Assembly (NCBI GenBank): GCA_002898275.1
Contig: BEIQ01000004.1
Span: 1 to 64,000 of the forward strand
From: a bacterium HR40
Lineage (GTDB): Bacteria > Pseudomonadota > Alphaproteobacteria > Geminicoccales > Geminicoccaceae
Reading direction: 5' to 3'
DNA: 64,000 nt
Under the pieces are notes generated by a model that saw nothing but the letters and a program-made list of their open reading frames with translations, made no database searches and was not told where the DNA came from. Below, in pieces: positions 53,898-61,954 of the stretch (its first letter is position 1; each line of letters opens with the position of its first letter). A program made the translations under genes and the position numbers.

Positions 53898-56179
53898 TGT
53901 TCCGCATCCGCAAGGTCCTCGACGATACGACCCCGCAAAACCGTTTGGTGATCGCCGAGGCCCAGGCGATCCTGCGCTCGCAGTTCTCCGGCATGCCCGC
54001 CGAAGACATCGAGAAGCTGCCGGAGCTGCTGCGCGACCCCCTCAAGCACCGGTTCCGCACCGTCCTCTTCGTGGCCGAGGACGCGCGCGAACGGGTGCGC
54101 GGGGTGGCGGTGCTGATGCATGCCCCGGATCTCGACTTCTGCTTCCTCGACCTGCTCTCGGCGGCACCGGGGCGGACCGGGAGCGGGATCGGCAGTGCGC
54201 TCTACGAGCGCGTGCGGGAGGAGGCGATCGCACTCGGCGCGGTGGGCCTGTTCTTCGAGTGCCTGCCAGACGATCCGGCGCTTTGCCCGGATCCTGCGCT
54301 GCTCCGACAGAACCGCGAGCGGCTCAAGTTCTACGAGCGCTTTGGGGCCCGGCCGATCGTCGGCACGCGCTACGAGACTCCGGTCCGGCCGACCGATACC
54401 TGCCCGCCCTATCTCGTCCTCGACCCTCTGGGCCGTCCCGAGTTGCCCTCGCGCGATCGGACACGCGCCATCGTGCGGGCGATCCTCGAACGCAAGTACG
54501 GCCGCCTGTGCCCGCCCGAATACATCGACATGGTCGTGCAATCGATCCAGGACGATCCGATTCGTCTGCGGCCACCGCGCTACATCCGCCGCACCACCGC
54601 CTCCCCGCGTCGGCCCCTGCTACCGGAGCGCATCCCGCTCGTCCTCAACATGAACCACGAAGTCCACCATGTGCGGGAGCGGGGCTATGTCGAAGCGCCG
54701 GTGCGGATCCGATCGATCCTCGGCGAGATCGAAACCACGCAACTGTTCGAGCGGGTGCCGGCCCGGCGGTTCGGCGAGCGGCACATCCGAGCGGTGCACG
54801 ACGGCAGGCTCGTCGACTATCTGGAGCGGGCCTGCCGCGAGGTGGGGGAGGAGAGGCTCCTCTATCCCTACGTCTTTCCGGTGCGCAACATCTCGCGTCT
54901 GCCGCGCGAGCGATCGGTGCTCGCCGGTTACTGGTGCATCGACACCTTCACGCCGATCAATCTGCGCTTCTTCATGGCGGCCCGCGCCGCCGTCGACTGC
55001 GCCTTGACCGCTGCCGATCTCGTGCTGCAGGGGGCGCGCTTCGCCTATGCTCTGGTGCGACCGCCGGGCCACCATGCGGAGCGGCGGACCTTCGGCGGCT
55101 TTTGCTATTTCTGCAATGGCGCGATCGCCGCCCACTATCTCTCGCGCTACGGGCGAGTGGCGATCCTCGACATCGACTATCATCACGGCAACGGCCAGCA
55201 GGATATTTTCTACCACCGAAACGACGTCCTTACGGTGTCCATCCACGGCCATCCGAGTTTCGCCTATCCCTATTTCACCGGCTTTCGCGACGAAACCGGC
55301 ATCGGGCCCGGCACCGGCTTCAATCTCAATTTCCCGCTTCCGGAGAAAGTGTCGCCCGAGAAATATCTCGAGACGCTCGATGCGGCGCTCGCCCGCATCC
55401 GCCGTTTTGCCCCGGATTGGCTCGTGTTGTGCCTCGGGTTCGACACCGCCAAAGGGGATCCGACCGGGACCTGGTCGAACACCGCGCGCGACTTCTTCCG
55501 CATCGGCCACGCCATCGGCAGCCTCGGCTTGCCGACGGTGATCGTCCAAGAGGGCGGCTATCGCATCGCCACCCTCGGCACCAATGCCCGCAACTTCTTC
55601 CTCGGTCTCGCCGAGGGCGGCCATGTCGCCAAGCCCATCGCAGCTCGGCCGCGGCAGCGGCGATCGACGCCGGCCATCGACCTCTCGCAGCTGACCTTCC
55701 GCGATACACTGGCGCCGGAGGACGAGGCGCGGGTACGGGCGCTGGTCGCCGACGGCATGTTTCGCCCCGAAGAGATCGAGATTGCCGTCGAGCTCGTGCG
55801 GGAGGCCCGGACGCGGGGCAGTGCCGCCTCGGGATATTGGTTCCTGTTCGTCGAGCACGAGGGCCGGATGTTGGGCTATGCGTGTTACGGACCGATCGCC
55901 GGTACCGACGGCCGCTTCGACCTCTATTGGATCGCCGTCGATCCGCAGATGCGCGGTCAGGGCATCGGCCGGCTGCTGCTCGCCGAGGCGGAGCGGCGGA
56001 TGGCAGCCTGTGGGGCGAAGCGGATCTACGTCGAGACCTCGTCGACCGAGCTCTATCGGGCGACGCGGCGATTCTACGAACGAGCGGGCTATCGTCGCGC
56101 CGCCCTGCTGCCGGACTTCTACCGCACCGGCGACGGCAAGGTGATCTACATGCGCGAGCTTCCGGCTGCGGAACGCTAG
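53897..56179 (+). CDS. GNAT-HDAC-GNAT fusion protein
   Basis: A 760-aa protein with three domains. An N-terminal GNAT acyltransferase-like domain (about 1-190) has RTGSGIGSALYERVR near 93. A class II HDAC/acetylpolyamine amidohydrolase domain (about 250-595) carries RPPGHHAE near 388, DIDYHHGNG near 424, FDTAKGDP near 514 and the catalytic tyrosine in EGGY near 551. A C-terminal GNAT (about 610-755) has MRGQGIGRLLL near 684. All zinc-binding and catalytic HDAC residues are present. Acylation and deacylation in one chain suggests protection and deprotection of an amine intermediate (inference). Confidence 0.9.
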   Translation: MFRIRKVLDDTTPQNRLVIAEAQAILRSQFSGMPAEDIEKLPELLRDPLKHRFRTVLFVAEDARERVRGVAVLMHAPDLDFCFLDLLSAAPGRTGSGIGSALYERVREEAIALGAVGLFFECLPDDPALCPDPALLRQNRERLKFYERFGARPIVGTRYETPVRPTDTCPPYLVLDPLGRPELPSRDRTRAIVRAILERKYGRLCPPEYIDMVVQSIQDDPIRLRPPRYIRRTTASPRRPLLPERIPLVLNMNHEVHHVRERGYVEAPVRIRSILGEIETTQLFERVPARRFGERHIRAVHDGRLVDYLERACREVGEERLLYPYVFPVRNISRLPRERSVLAGYWCIDTFTPINLRFFMAARAAVDCALTAADLVLQGARFAYALVRPPGHHAERRTFGGFCYFCNGAIAAHYLSRYGRVAILDIDYHHGNGQQDIFYHRNDVLTVSIHGHPSFAYPYFTGFRDETGIGPGTGFNLNFPLPEKVSPEKYLETLDAALARIRRFAPDWLVLCLGFDTAKGDPTGTWSNTARDFFRIGHAIGSLGLPTVIVQEGGYRIATLGTNARNFFLGLAEGGHVAKPIAARPRQRRSTPAIDLSQLTFRDTLAPEDEARVRALVADGMFRPEEIEIAVELVREARTRGSAASGYWFLFVEHEGRMLGYACYGPIAGTDGRFDLYWIAVDPQMRGQGIGRLLLAEAERRMAACGAKRIYVETSSTELYRATRRFYERAGYRRAALLPDFYRTGDGKVIYMRELPAAER

Positions 56180-56181
56180 GC

Positions 56182-56562
56182 ATGGCTGGCGAGGGATGGC
56201 TCGAGGTACGGGTGGTCCCGGGGAAGGGGCGCGGAGTGTTCCTGCGGGCGGCAGTCGCTGCCGGAACCGTGCTCGAGAGCGCGCCGGCGCTCGAGCTCGA
56301 CGCCGAGGATCTGGCGCGACTGGAGGGGACGGTCGTCGAGGACTACCAGTTCGCCCATCCCGAGGATCCGGAGCGTGGCTGTCTGATCTTCGGCCTGGCG
56401 AGCCTCCTCAACCACTCCGACCAGCCGAACGTCGAGCTGCGGTGGGAGAAGCGGGAAAGAGCGGGGTGGTTCGTGTCGATGGTCGCGCTCGTCGACCTGC
56501 CGGCTGGAGTGGAGCTGCTCTATCGCTACCGCTGCCCGCCATGGTTCCCGGTCGTCGAATAA
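56182..56562 (+). CDS. Small SET-domain protein (lysine methyltransferase-like)
   Basis: A 126-aa protein that is essentially one SET domain: VPGKGRGVFLRAAVAAGTVLE, then LASLLNHSDQPNVELRW (SAM-binding NHS motif), and the C-terminal LLYRYR with the catalytic tyrosine position. SET enzymes methylate lysine amino groups of proteins. Here it follows the fusion gene by 2 nt and is the last gene of the beta-lysine operon. The substrate could be a protein, or a lysine-like small molecule (speculative). Confidence 0.85.
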   Translation: MAGEGWLEVRVVPGKGRGVFLRAAVAAGTVLESAPALELDAEDLARLEGTVVEDYQFAHPEDPERGCLIFGLASLLNHSDQPNVELRWEKRERAGWFVSMVALVDLPAGVELLYRYRCPPWFPVVE

Positions 56563-56788
56563 CACAAGCATAACGTAAATCTGGCATCATTTCTGCGACC
56601 CGATGTTGATTTCGTCCGCACCCCGGACAGATCTGGGGATCGGAAAGTCGGCTCGCTGATCAAGAGAGTTTGAATATAAGCGCACCCTTATTTTGTCTTG
56701 CGTTCGTCCGGAACGATGGTAGGAGTCCCGGACACCGGGTCATCGCCCTCAGGCGGAAGGGGGATCGGCGGACGGGGAAGCAAGAGCT

Positions 56789-57106
56789 ATGTCCACTGTC
56801 GGCACCGCGGCCGTGATCCTGTCGCTCGTGGCGGTTGCGGCACCGGCCTTGGCCGGTGATCCGGAGTATGGCGCCTATCTCGCATCGGAATGTTTCGCCT
56901 GTCATCCAAAGGGTCAGCCGGTGGGCCCGATGCCGCCACTCCATCTGTTGCCGCGCGACTACATCGTTCAAGCTCTGCGCGAGTACCGGGCCGGTACACG
57001 CGACAATTTGGCGATGTCGCTCGTAGCGCGGAACCTGAGCGACGAGGATATCGAATCGCTCGCGGACTACTTTCAGGTGATGTCAGCTCAACTGGGAGGA
57101 AGGTAA
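56789..57106 (+). CDS. fccA: Monoheme cytochrome c subunit of flavocytochrome c sulfide dehydrogenase
   Basis: A 105-aa periplasmic cytochrome with signal peptide AAVILSLVAVAAPALA. The single heme site is CFACH (near residue 35) and a probable axial methionine lies in DNLAMSLVARNLSDEDI. It accepts electrons from the FAD subunit, whose gene starts 2 nt downstream. It is one heme domain, as in small FccA forms. The 226 bp upstream hold an AT-rich patch near 56670-56700 that may be the promoter. Confidence 0.88.
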   Translation: MSTVGTAAVILSLVAVAAPALAGDPEYGAYLASECFACHPKGQPVGPMPPLHLLPRDYIVQALREYRAGTRDNLAMSLVARNLSDEDIESLADYFQVMSAQLGGR

Positions 57107-57107
57107 G

Positions 57108-58385
57108 ATGAGCCTCACCACGACACGACGCCAGCTGTTACGCACCGCAGCCGTTGTGGCGCCGGTATGGGTTGCCGCGCCCGGGGTGCTGCGCGCCCAG
57201 GCCAAGCCACGAGTGGTGGTGGTGGGTGGCGGACCAGCCGGGACGACGGTGGCCAAATACGTGGCGCGCGACAGCGAAGGCAAAGTGGCAGTAGCCCTGG
57301 TCGAGCCCAAGGAGAGCTACACCACGTGCTTCTATGGCAATCTGTATCTCGGCGGGCAGCGGACGTTCGACTCCATCACGCACAACTATGTGGAGCTCGT
57401 CCGCAAGTATGGCGTCGCGCATTATCGCGACACGGCGGTCGCCGTCGATCCGGCGACCAAGAAGGTGCGCTTGGCCAGTGGTCGCGAGCTCGCCTACGAC
57501 CGGTTGGTGGTCGCTCCCGGTATCGATATCCGCTACGATAGCATCGATGGCTACAGCGAAGAGGCGGCGGCGGTAATGCCGCATGCCTGGCAGGCGGGCG
57601 AGCAGACCGCCTTGCTCAAGGCCCAGCTCGAGGCGATGGAAGACGGCGGCCTGTTCATCCTCGCTTCGCCGCCCAATCCCTATCGCTGCCCACCCGGGCC
57701 CTACGAGCGGGCCAGCATGATCGCCTGGTACTTCAAGCAGCACAAGCCGAAGTCGAAGATCCTCATCCTCGACGCCAAGAAGCAGTTCAGCAAGCAGGAT
57801 CTCTTCCTCGAGGGCTGGAACCGCCACTATCCGGGCATGATCGAATGGGTGCCGGAGGAACTCGGCGGCACCGTGGAAGCGGTGGATCCGGCGACGATGA
57901 CGGTGGTGGCGGGCGGCGAGAAGCACAAGGCGGCGGTCGCCAACATCGTGCCGGCCCAGCGCGCGGGCTTCATCGCCCGGGCAGCAGGGCTCGCCAACGA
58001 CAGCGGCTGGTGCCCGGTCGAGCCCGGCACCTTCAAATCGAAGCTCCAGCCGGACATCTTCGTGCTCGGCGATGCGGCGATCGCCGCCGACATGCCGAAG
58101 TCGGCCTTCTCGGCGAACAGCCAGGCCAAGGTGGTGGCGATGGTGATCCGGCACGAGCTCACCGGGAGCAAGCTGTTCGAGCCACGCCTGCGCAACACTT
58201 GCTGGAGCTCGATCACCGACAAGGACACGGTCAAGATCGGCGCCAATTACCGGCCGACCGAGGCGAAGCTCGAGGCCTTCGACAGTTTCGTGAGCAAGGT
58301 CGGCGAGAGCGACGAGCTGCGCGCCCAGACCCGCGCCGAGGCGGACGCCTGGTACGATAGCATCGTCCAGGACATCTTTGCCTGA
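57108..58385 (+). CDS. fccB: FAD subunit of flavocytochrome c sulfide dehydrogenase
   Basis: A 425-aa flavoprotein exported by a twin-arginine signal (TTRRQLLRTAA). FAD binding is at VVVVGGGPAGTTVAKYV, and the redox cysteine motif lies in ESYTTCFYGNLYLGG. CPPGPYERASMIAWYFK and the C-terminal NTCWSS region also match FccB. It oxidises sulfide to sulfur (polysulfide) in the periplasm and passes electrons to FccA. No sox genes are adjacent. Confidence 0.93.
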   Translation: MSLTTTRRQLLRTAAVVAPVWVAAPGVLRAQAKPRVVVVGGGPAGTTVAKYVARDSEGKVAVALVEPKESYTTCFYGNLYLGGQRTFDSITHNYVELVRKYGVAHYRDTAVAVDPATKKVRLASGRELAYDRLVVAPGIDIRYDSIDGYSEEAAAVMPHAWQAGEQTALLKAQLEAMEDGGLFILASPPNPYRCPPGPYERASMIAWYFKQHKPKSKILILDAKKQFSKQDLFLEGWNRHYPGMIEWVPEELGGTVEAVDPATMTVVAGGEKHKAAVANIVPAQRAGFIARAAGLANDSGWCPVEPGTFKSKLQPDIFVLGDAAIAADMPKSAFSANSQAKVVAMVIRHELTGSKLFEPRLRNTCWSSITDKDTVKIGANYRPTEAKLEAFDSFVSKVGESDELRAQTRAEADAWYDSIVQDIFA

Positions 58386-58479
58386 TCCCGAGGCCGTGCG
58401 CGCCGGTGGCCGGGGTGGAGCCATCTGCCCCGGCCGCCGGCTTGCCGCTGGCAGGGCGGGCGACTAGATCGGGCGCCGC

Positions 58480-58567
58480 GGAGGGATGGCCGAGTGGTCG
58501 AAGGCGCACGCCTGGAGAGCGTGTAGGGGGCAACTCCTCGCGGGTTCGAATCCCGCTCCCTCCGCCA
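58480..58567 (+). tRNA. tRNA-Ser (anticodon GGA)
   Basis: The acceptor stem GGAGGGA pairs with TCCCTCC, with discriminator G and encoded CCA. The anticodon stem CACGC/GCGTG encloses loop CTGGAGA, giving anticodon GGA (reads UCC/UCU). A long variable arm (TAGGGGGCAACTCCTC) marks a class II serine tRNA. The T-arm has GGTTCGAATCC. Confidence 0.97.
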
Positions 58568-59016
58568 GCCGGAGTGACCTGGCGGTGGCCCGAGGGGCAG
58601 GGGAGAGCAGCCGCGATCCCCGCCGTTGCGCGGCGGGCGGAGCCGACAGCGCGCGAGGGGCGGAGATCGAGCCGCTCGTGCAGGCGGCGAGGGGCCAGGG
58701 GCACCGATCGGTGTTCCGCGGCACGCCCTCGGGGAGCGAGTGGGCGCCATGCCGGGATCCGCGTTCCGAGCGCCGGAGCGTGCGCCCACGGAACGGTCAG
58801 GGTCGCGGTTCCTGCCGGTTGCTCGGTCGCTCCGGAATGCGCAGCGGCTCTCGGATTCTCGAGCGGAGCGTGTCGTGCGGCGCGCTCGCCGGTCCATGGC
58901 GAGGCGATCGCTCCCGTCGGCCGAGCCGCGTCGGCGCGAGGCGGCGGGCGAGATTCCAGGGGATCGCCGAGGATCGCGCGCGTTGACCCCAGGAACCTTC
59001 TCTCGTAAAGCGTGGA
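58568..59016. other. Intergenic region between tRNA-Ser and the cobalamin riboswitch
   Basis: About 450 bp without a supportable gene. A GC-rich hairpin (CCCGCCG/CGGCGGG, 58619-58637) lies about 50 nt after the tRNA and may help end its transcript, but it lacks a T tract. Nothing else was recognised. Confidence 0.5.
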
Positions 59017-59154
59017 CCGACGGTGAACGGGAATCCGGTGCGAAACCGGAGCCGCCCCTGCGACTGTGAGGGAGCGTGCCTTCGCCACGAGGCCACTGGA
59101 GGGATCCGGGAAGGCGGTGGAGGAAATCTCCCGAGCCAGGAGACCGGCCGTCGG
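59017..59154 (+). promoter_or_regulatory. Cobalamin riboswitch
   Basis: A P1 stem CCGACGG/CCGTCGG (59017-59023 with 59148-59154) closes the element. Inside are the conserved AATCCGGTGCGAAACCGG and CCCCTGCGACTGTGA segments, GCCACTGG, and the B12 box GAGCCAGGAGACCGGCC at 59133-59149. Downstream, GGGGC/GCCCC (59171-59185) can form a hairpin directly before the ribosome site GGAAGGAG. This points to control of hupE translation by adenosylcobalamin. Confidence 0.93.
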
Positions 59155-59199
59155 ACGTGCAATTCCGGAAGGGGCAGCGGGCCCCTGGAAGGAGCGACC

Positions 59200-59790
59200 A
59201 TGTTGCCGCGCGTTGTTCTCCTCTCTAGCCTCCTTTGGGTTGCCGCCACCGCCGCCTACGCCCACACTGGCGTCGACGCTGCAGGTGGATTCGGCCATGG
59301 CTTCGCTCACCCATTGACCGGGAGCGACCATGTCCTCGCCATGCTTGCCGTTGGCATGCTCGCCTTCGCCAGCGGTGGCCACGCCCGTTGGTCGTTGCCC
59401 GCTACCTTTATCGGCGGCGCGCTGGTCGGTGGGCTCCTCGGCGCGAGCGGCCTGCTGCTCCCCGCGCTCGAACCCATCCTGGCCCTCTCGGTGCTCGCGC
59501 TCGCCGGACCGCTCGCGACCGCCCTCACCCTGCCCTCCCGCTCGATGCACGCGGCAGTAGCCGGCTTCGGGCTCTTCCACGGGATGGCGCACGGAGCGGA
59601 GATCCCGGTCGACGCCCCGGGATGGGCCTATGGGATCGGCTTCCTTTTGGCGACAGCGCTCCTCCATGCTGCGGGCTCGTTCGCTGCCTTCGCCCTCGCG
59701 GACGCTTGCGGCCGAGGGAGGGTCGCCCTGCGCGCGACGGCTGTCTTCATGGCGATCGCCGGCGGGATGCTCTTCCTCGAGCGGTTGTGA
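59200..59790 (+). CDS. hupE: HupE/UreJ-family metal permease, probably cobalt uptake
   Basis: A 196-aa membrane protein with signal/helix 1 (LLSSLLWVAATAAYA), then HTGVDAAGGFGHGFAHPLTGSDHVLAMLAVG, the histidine-rich metal motif of HupE, and GFGLFHGMAHGAE. About six further helices follow. Family members carry nickel or cobalt. The cobalamin riboswitch immediately upstream indicates cobalt for B12 synthesis, since no hydrogenase or urease genes are near. ATG start with GGAAGGAG. Confidence 0.9.
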   Translation: MLPRVVLLSSLLWVAATAAYAHTGVDAAGGFGHGFAHPLTGSDHVLAMLAVGMLAFASGGHARWSLPATFIGGALVGGLLGASGLLLPALEPILALSVLALAGPLATALTLPSRSMHAAVAGFGLFHGMAHGAEIPVDAPGWAYGIGFLLATALLHAAGSFAAFALADACGRGRVALRATAVFMAIAGGMLFLERL

Positions 59791-59966
59791 CGCGGCCGTC
59801 GGTGCCTGCGGCATCCGACCCGGTTGGCTCGGACGCCTGCGGGTCCTCCTCGCGGACACGGGACGGACGTTGCCCATCGCCGTGGAGGGTCGGCGCCCAG
59901 CGTGTCGTCTGGCGCGCCGCGACGACGGCCATATATGGATCCTCGCTCGGGAAATTCGGCAGAGGC

Positions 59967-60662
59967 ATGGCCGTGGACGCGACCATTTCGGACGCCGTGG
60001 CAGCGAAGGACTCGGCGGAGACGTTGCAGGAGCGGGGCCGGCAGCTGTTCGCTCTGCCGGTGCGTTTCCTACTGGGTGTGGCGCGGCAGGACCAGCTGCC
60101 CGACGCGGAGCTTCCGGAAGTCGCGATCTGCGGCCGCTCCAACGTGGGCAAGTCGAGTCTCCTCAACGCCCTTGCCGGACGACAAGGTCTCGCGCGCACC
60201 TCCAAGACGCCGGGGCGCACCCAGGAGCTCAATTTCTTCGATGTCGGTGGCAGGCTGCTGCTCGTCGATCTGCCTGGCTATGGCTACGCCGAGGCGCCGA
60301 AGGCCAAGGTCGAGGCCTGGAATCGGCTCGTCCGAGACTATCTGCGCGGCCGCCCCAATCTCGCTCGCGTCCTGGTTCTCGTCGACGGTCGCCACGGCCC
60401 CAAGCGCGCCGACCTCGAGATCCTCGAATTGCTCAAGGACGCCGCTGTCGCTTGGCAGCTCGTGCTCACCAAGGCCGATCTCCTGCGGCCGGCCGAATGC
60501 AGCCGTCGGCTCGCCGAGATGGAGGAGTTCGTCCGCCAGCGCGCTGGAGCCCATCCGCGAGTGCTGGCGACCAGTGCCCGCAAAGGCAGCGGCATCGCGG
60601 AGCTGCGTGCCGCGCTTGCCGAATTGGTCGACAGCCTGCGCCGGGCGGAGGAGGTGGGATGA
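59967..60662 (+). CDS. engB: Ribosome biogenesis GTPase EngB/YsxC
   Basis: A 231-aa GTPase with G1 GRSNVGKSSLLNAL, G2 region KTPGRTQELNFF, G3 DLPGYGYA, G4 TKADLL and G5 ATSARKGSG. It assists large ribosomal subunit assembly. The N-terminal stretch before LPEVAICGRSN is about 50 residues, somewhat longer than in E. coli. Start ATG 59967 has a weak ribosome site (CAGAGG). The 176 bp upstream hold nothing recognised. Confidence 0.92.
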   Translation: MAVDATISDAVAAKDSAETLQERGRQLFALPVRFLLGVARQDQLPDAELPEVAICGRSNVGKSSLLNALAGRQGLARTSKTPGRTQELNFFDVGGRLLLVDLPGYGYAEAPKAKVEAWNRLVRDYLRGRPNLARVLVLVDGRHGPKRADLEILELLKDAAVAWQLVLTKADLLRPAECSRRLAEMEEFVRQRAGAHPRVLATSARKGSGIAELRAALAELVDSLRRAEEVG

Positions 60663-60723
60663 GGGGCGGCGCGGAGCTGCTCGGCCTCGCCGGCGCGGCC
60701 GGGCGCGCATGGCGGGGGTGGGG

Positions 60724-61653
60724 ATGAGGCTTCTGTTCTTTTTCCACGAGGCGGCCCTGCGTCACGATCCGGGACCGGGCCATCCCGAGAATGCCGGACG
60801 GCTTCGCGCCATCCTGCGCGAACTGGAGCAGGCACCGATTGCCGGTCTCGAACAGCGGGAGGCGCCGAGGGCCAGCCTGGAGCAGCTCCACCGGGCCCAT
60901 CCCGCGCCCTATCCGGAGAACGTTCTCGCCTTCGAGCCGCAGACAGGCTTCCGCCGCCTCGATCCGGACACGGTGATGTCGCCCGGATCGGGCGAAGCGG
61001 CACTGCGGGCGGCAGGTGCCGCCTGCGCTGCGGTCGATGCGGTGCTCGCGGGCGAGGCGAAGCGCGCCTTCTGCGCCATGCGGCCGCCCGGCCACCATGC
61101 CGAGCCGCAGCGGGCGATGGGCTTTTGCCTCTTCAACAACATCGCGGTCGCGGCGCTCCATGCCCGCCATGCCCATGGGATCGGCCGCATCGCCATCTTC
61201 GACTTCGACGTCCATCACGGCAATGGCACCCAAGCGGTGTTCTGGAGCGATCCGCACACCCTCTACGCCTCCACCCATCAATGGCCGCTCTATCCGGGCA
61301 CCGGTCGCGACCACGAGACCGGGGTGGCTGGCAACATCTTGAACCGCACCTTTGCTCCCGGTACCGGCTCCGCCAAGTGGCGGGCGGTGGTCGAGGAGGA
61401 CATGCTGCCGGCGATCGACGCGTTCGCCCCGGAACTCATGTTGATCTCGGCAGGCTTCGATGCCCACAGGGAGGATCCCTTGGGCGGCATGCGGCTGGTG
61501 GAAGAGGATTTCGCCTGGATCACCGAGAGGCTCGCCGCGCTCGCCGACGCCCATGCGCAGGGGCGGGTGATCTCGGTGCTCGAGGGGGGATACGACCATC
61601 GGGCGCTGGCCGCGAGCGTGCGGGCGCATCTCGAGGCGCTGGCTGCGCAGTGA
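60724..61653 (+). CDS. HDAC-family zinc deacetylase
   Basis: A 309-aa single-domain enzyme of the histone deacetylase/acetoin-utilisation family. MRPPGHHAE, FDFDVHHGNGTQAVFW, ISAGFDAHREDPLGG and the catalytic tyrosine in LEGGYDH are all present, so it should be active. The target may be an acetylated protein or a polyamine-like small molecule. The ATG at 60724 has GGGGTGGGG upstream; an in-frame ATG at 60709 is possible. It stands among housekeeping genes, apart from the HDAC fusion at 53.9-56.2 kb. Confidence 0.92.
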   Translation: MRLLFFFHEAALRHDPGPGHPENAGRLRAILRELEQAPIAGLEQREAPRASLEQLHRAHPAPYPENVLAFEPQTGFRRLDPDTVMSPGSGEAALRAAGAACAAVDAVLAGEAKRAFCAMRPPGHHAEPQRAMGFCLFNNIAVAALHARHAHGIGRIAIFDFDVHHGNGTQAVFWSDPHTLYASTHQWPLYPGTGRDHETGVAGNILNRTFAPGTGSAKWRAVVEEDMLPAIDAFAPELMLISAGFDAHREDPLGGMRLVEEDFAWITERLAALADAHAQGRVISVLEGGYDHRALAASVRAHLEALAAQ

Positions 61654-61669
61654 AGCGGGGAGAAGCAGC

Positions 61670-61954
61670 ATGGCGGGTCAATCGGCAGCGGACGGCGGGC
61701 CGGCGAACGCGGAAGCCGAGCGGCCGTTCGAGACCATGAGTTTCGAGGAGGCCCTGGCCGAGCTCGAGGCGATCGTCCAGAAGCTCGAGCGCGGCCAACT
61801 CGACCTCGAGGCATCGATCGCCGCCTACGAGCGTGGCACCCGGCTCAGGCGGCACTGCGAAGAGAAGCTGCGGCAGGCACAGCTGCGGGTGGAGAAGCTC
61901 GCTCTCGATGCCGCAGGGGAAATGAAGCTCGAACCCTTCGCACCGACCGAATGA
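61670..61954 (+). CDS. xseB: Exodeoxyribonuclease VII small subunit
   Basis: A 94-aa protein with the XseB core MSFEEALAELEAIVQKLERGQLDLEASIAAYERGTRLRRHCEEKLRQAQLRVEKL. It binds the XseA nuclease, which is not in the window. Its stop overlaps the ATG of the prenyltransferase (ATGA), the common xseB-ispA-dxs order. Confidence 0.95.
   Translation: MAGQSAADGGPANAEAERPFETMSFEEALAELEAIVQKLERGQLDLEASIAAYERGTRLRRHCEEKLRQAQLRVEKLALDAAGEMKLEPFAPTE

Noticed and set aside
58619-58637. Strong terminator after tRNA-Ser
   Set aside because: The hairpin is good but no T-rich tract follows, so it is kept only as a note in the intergenic entry.
60659-60727. A 22-codon frame linking engB and the HDAC gene by ATGA overlaps
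   Set aside because: Its sequence is almost only Gly, Ala and Arg, it has no ribosome site of its own, and the overlaps are expected by chance in such GC-rich DNA.
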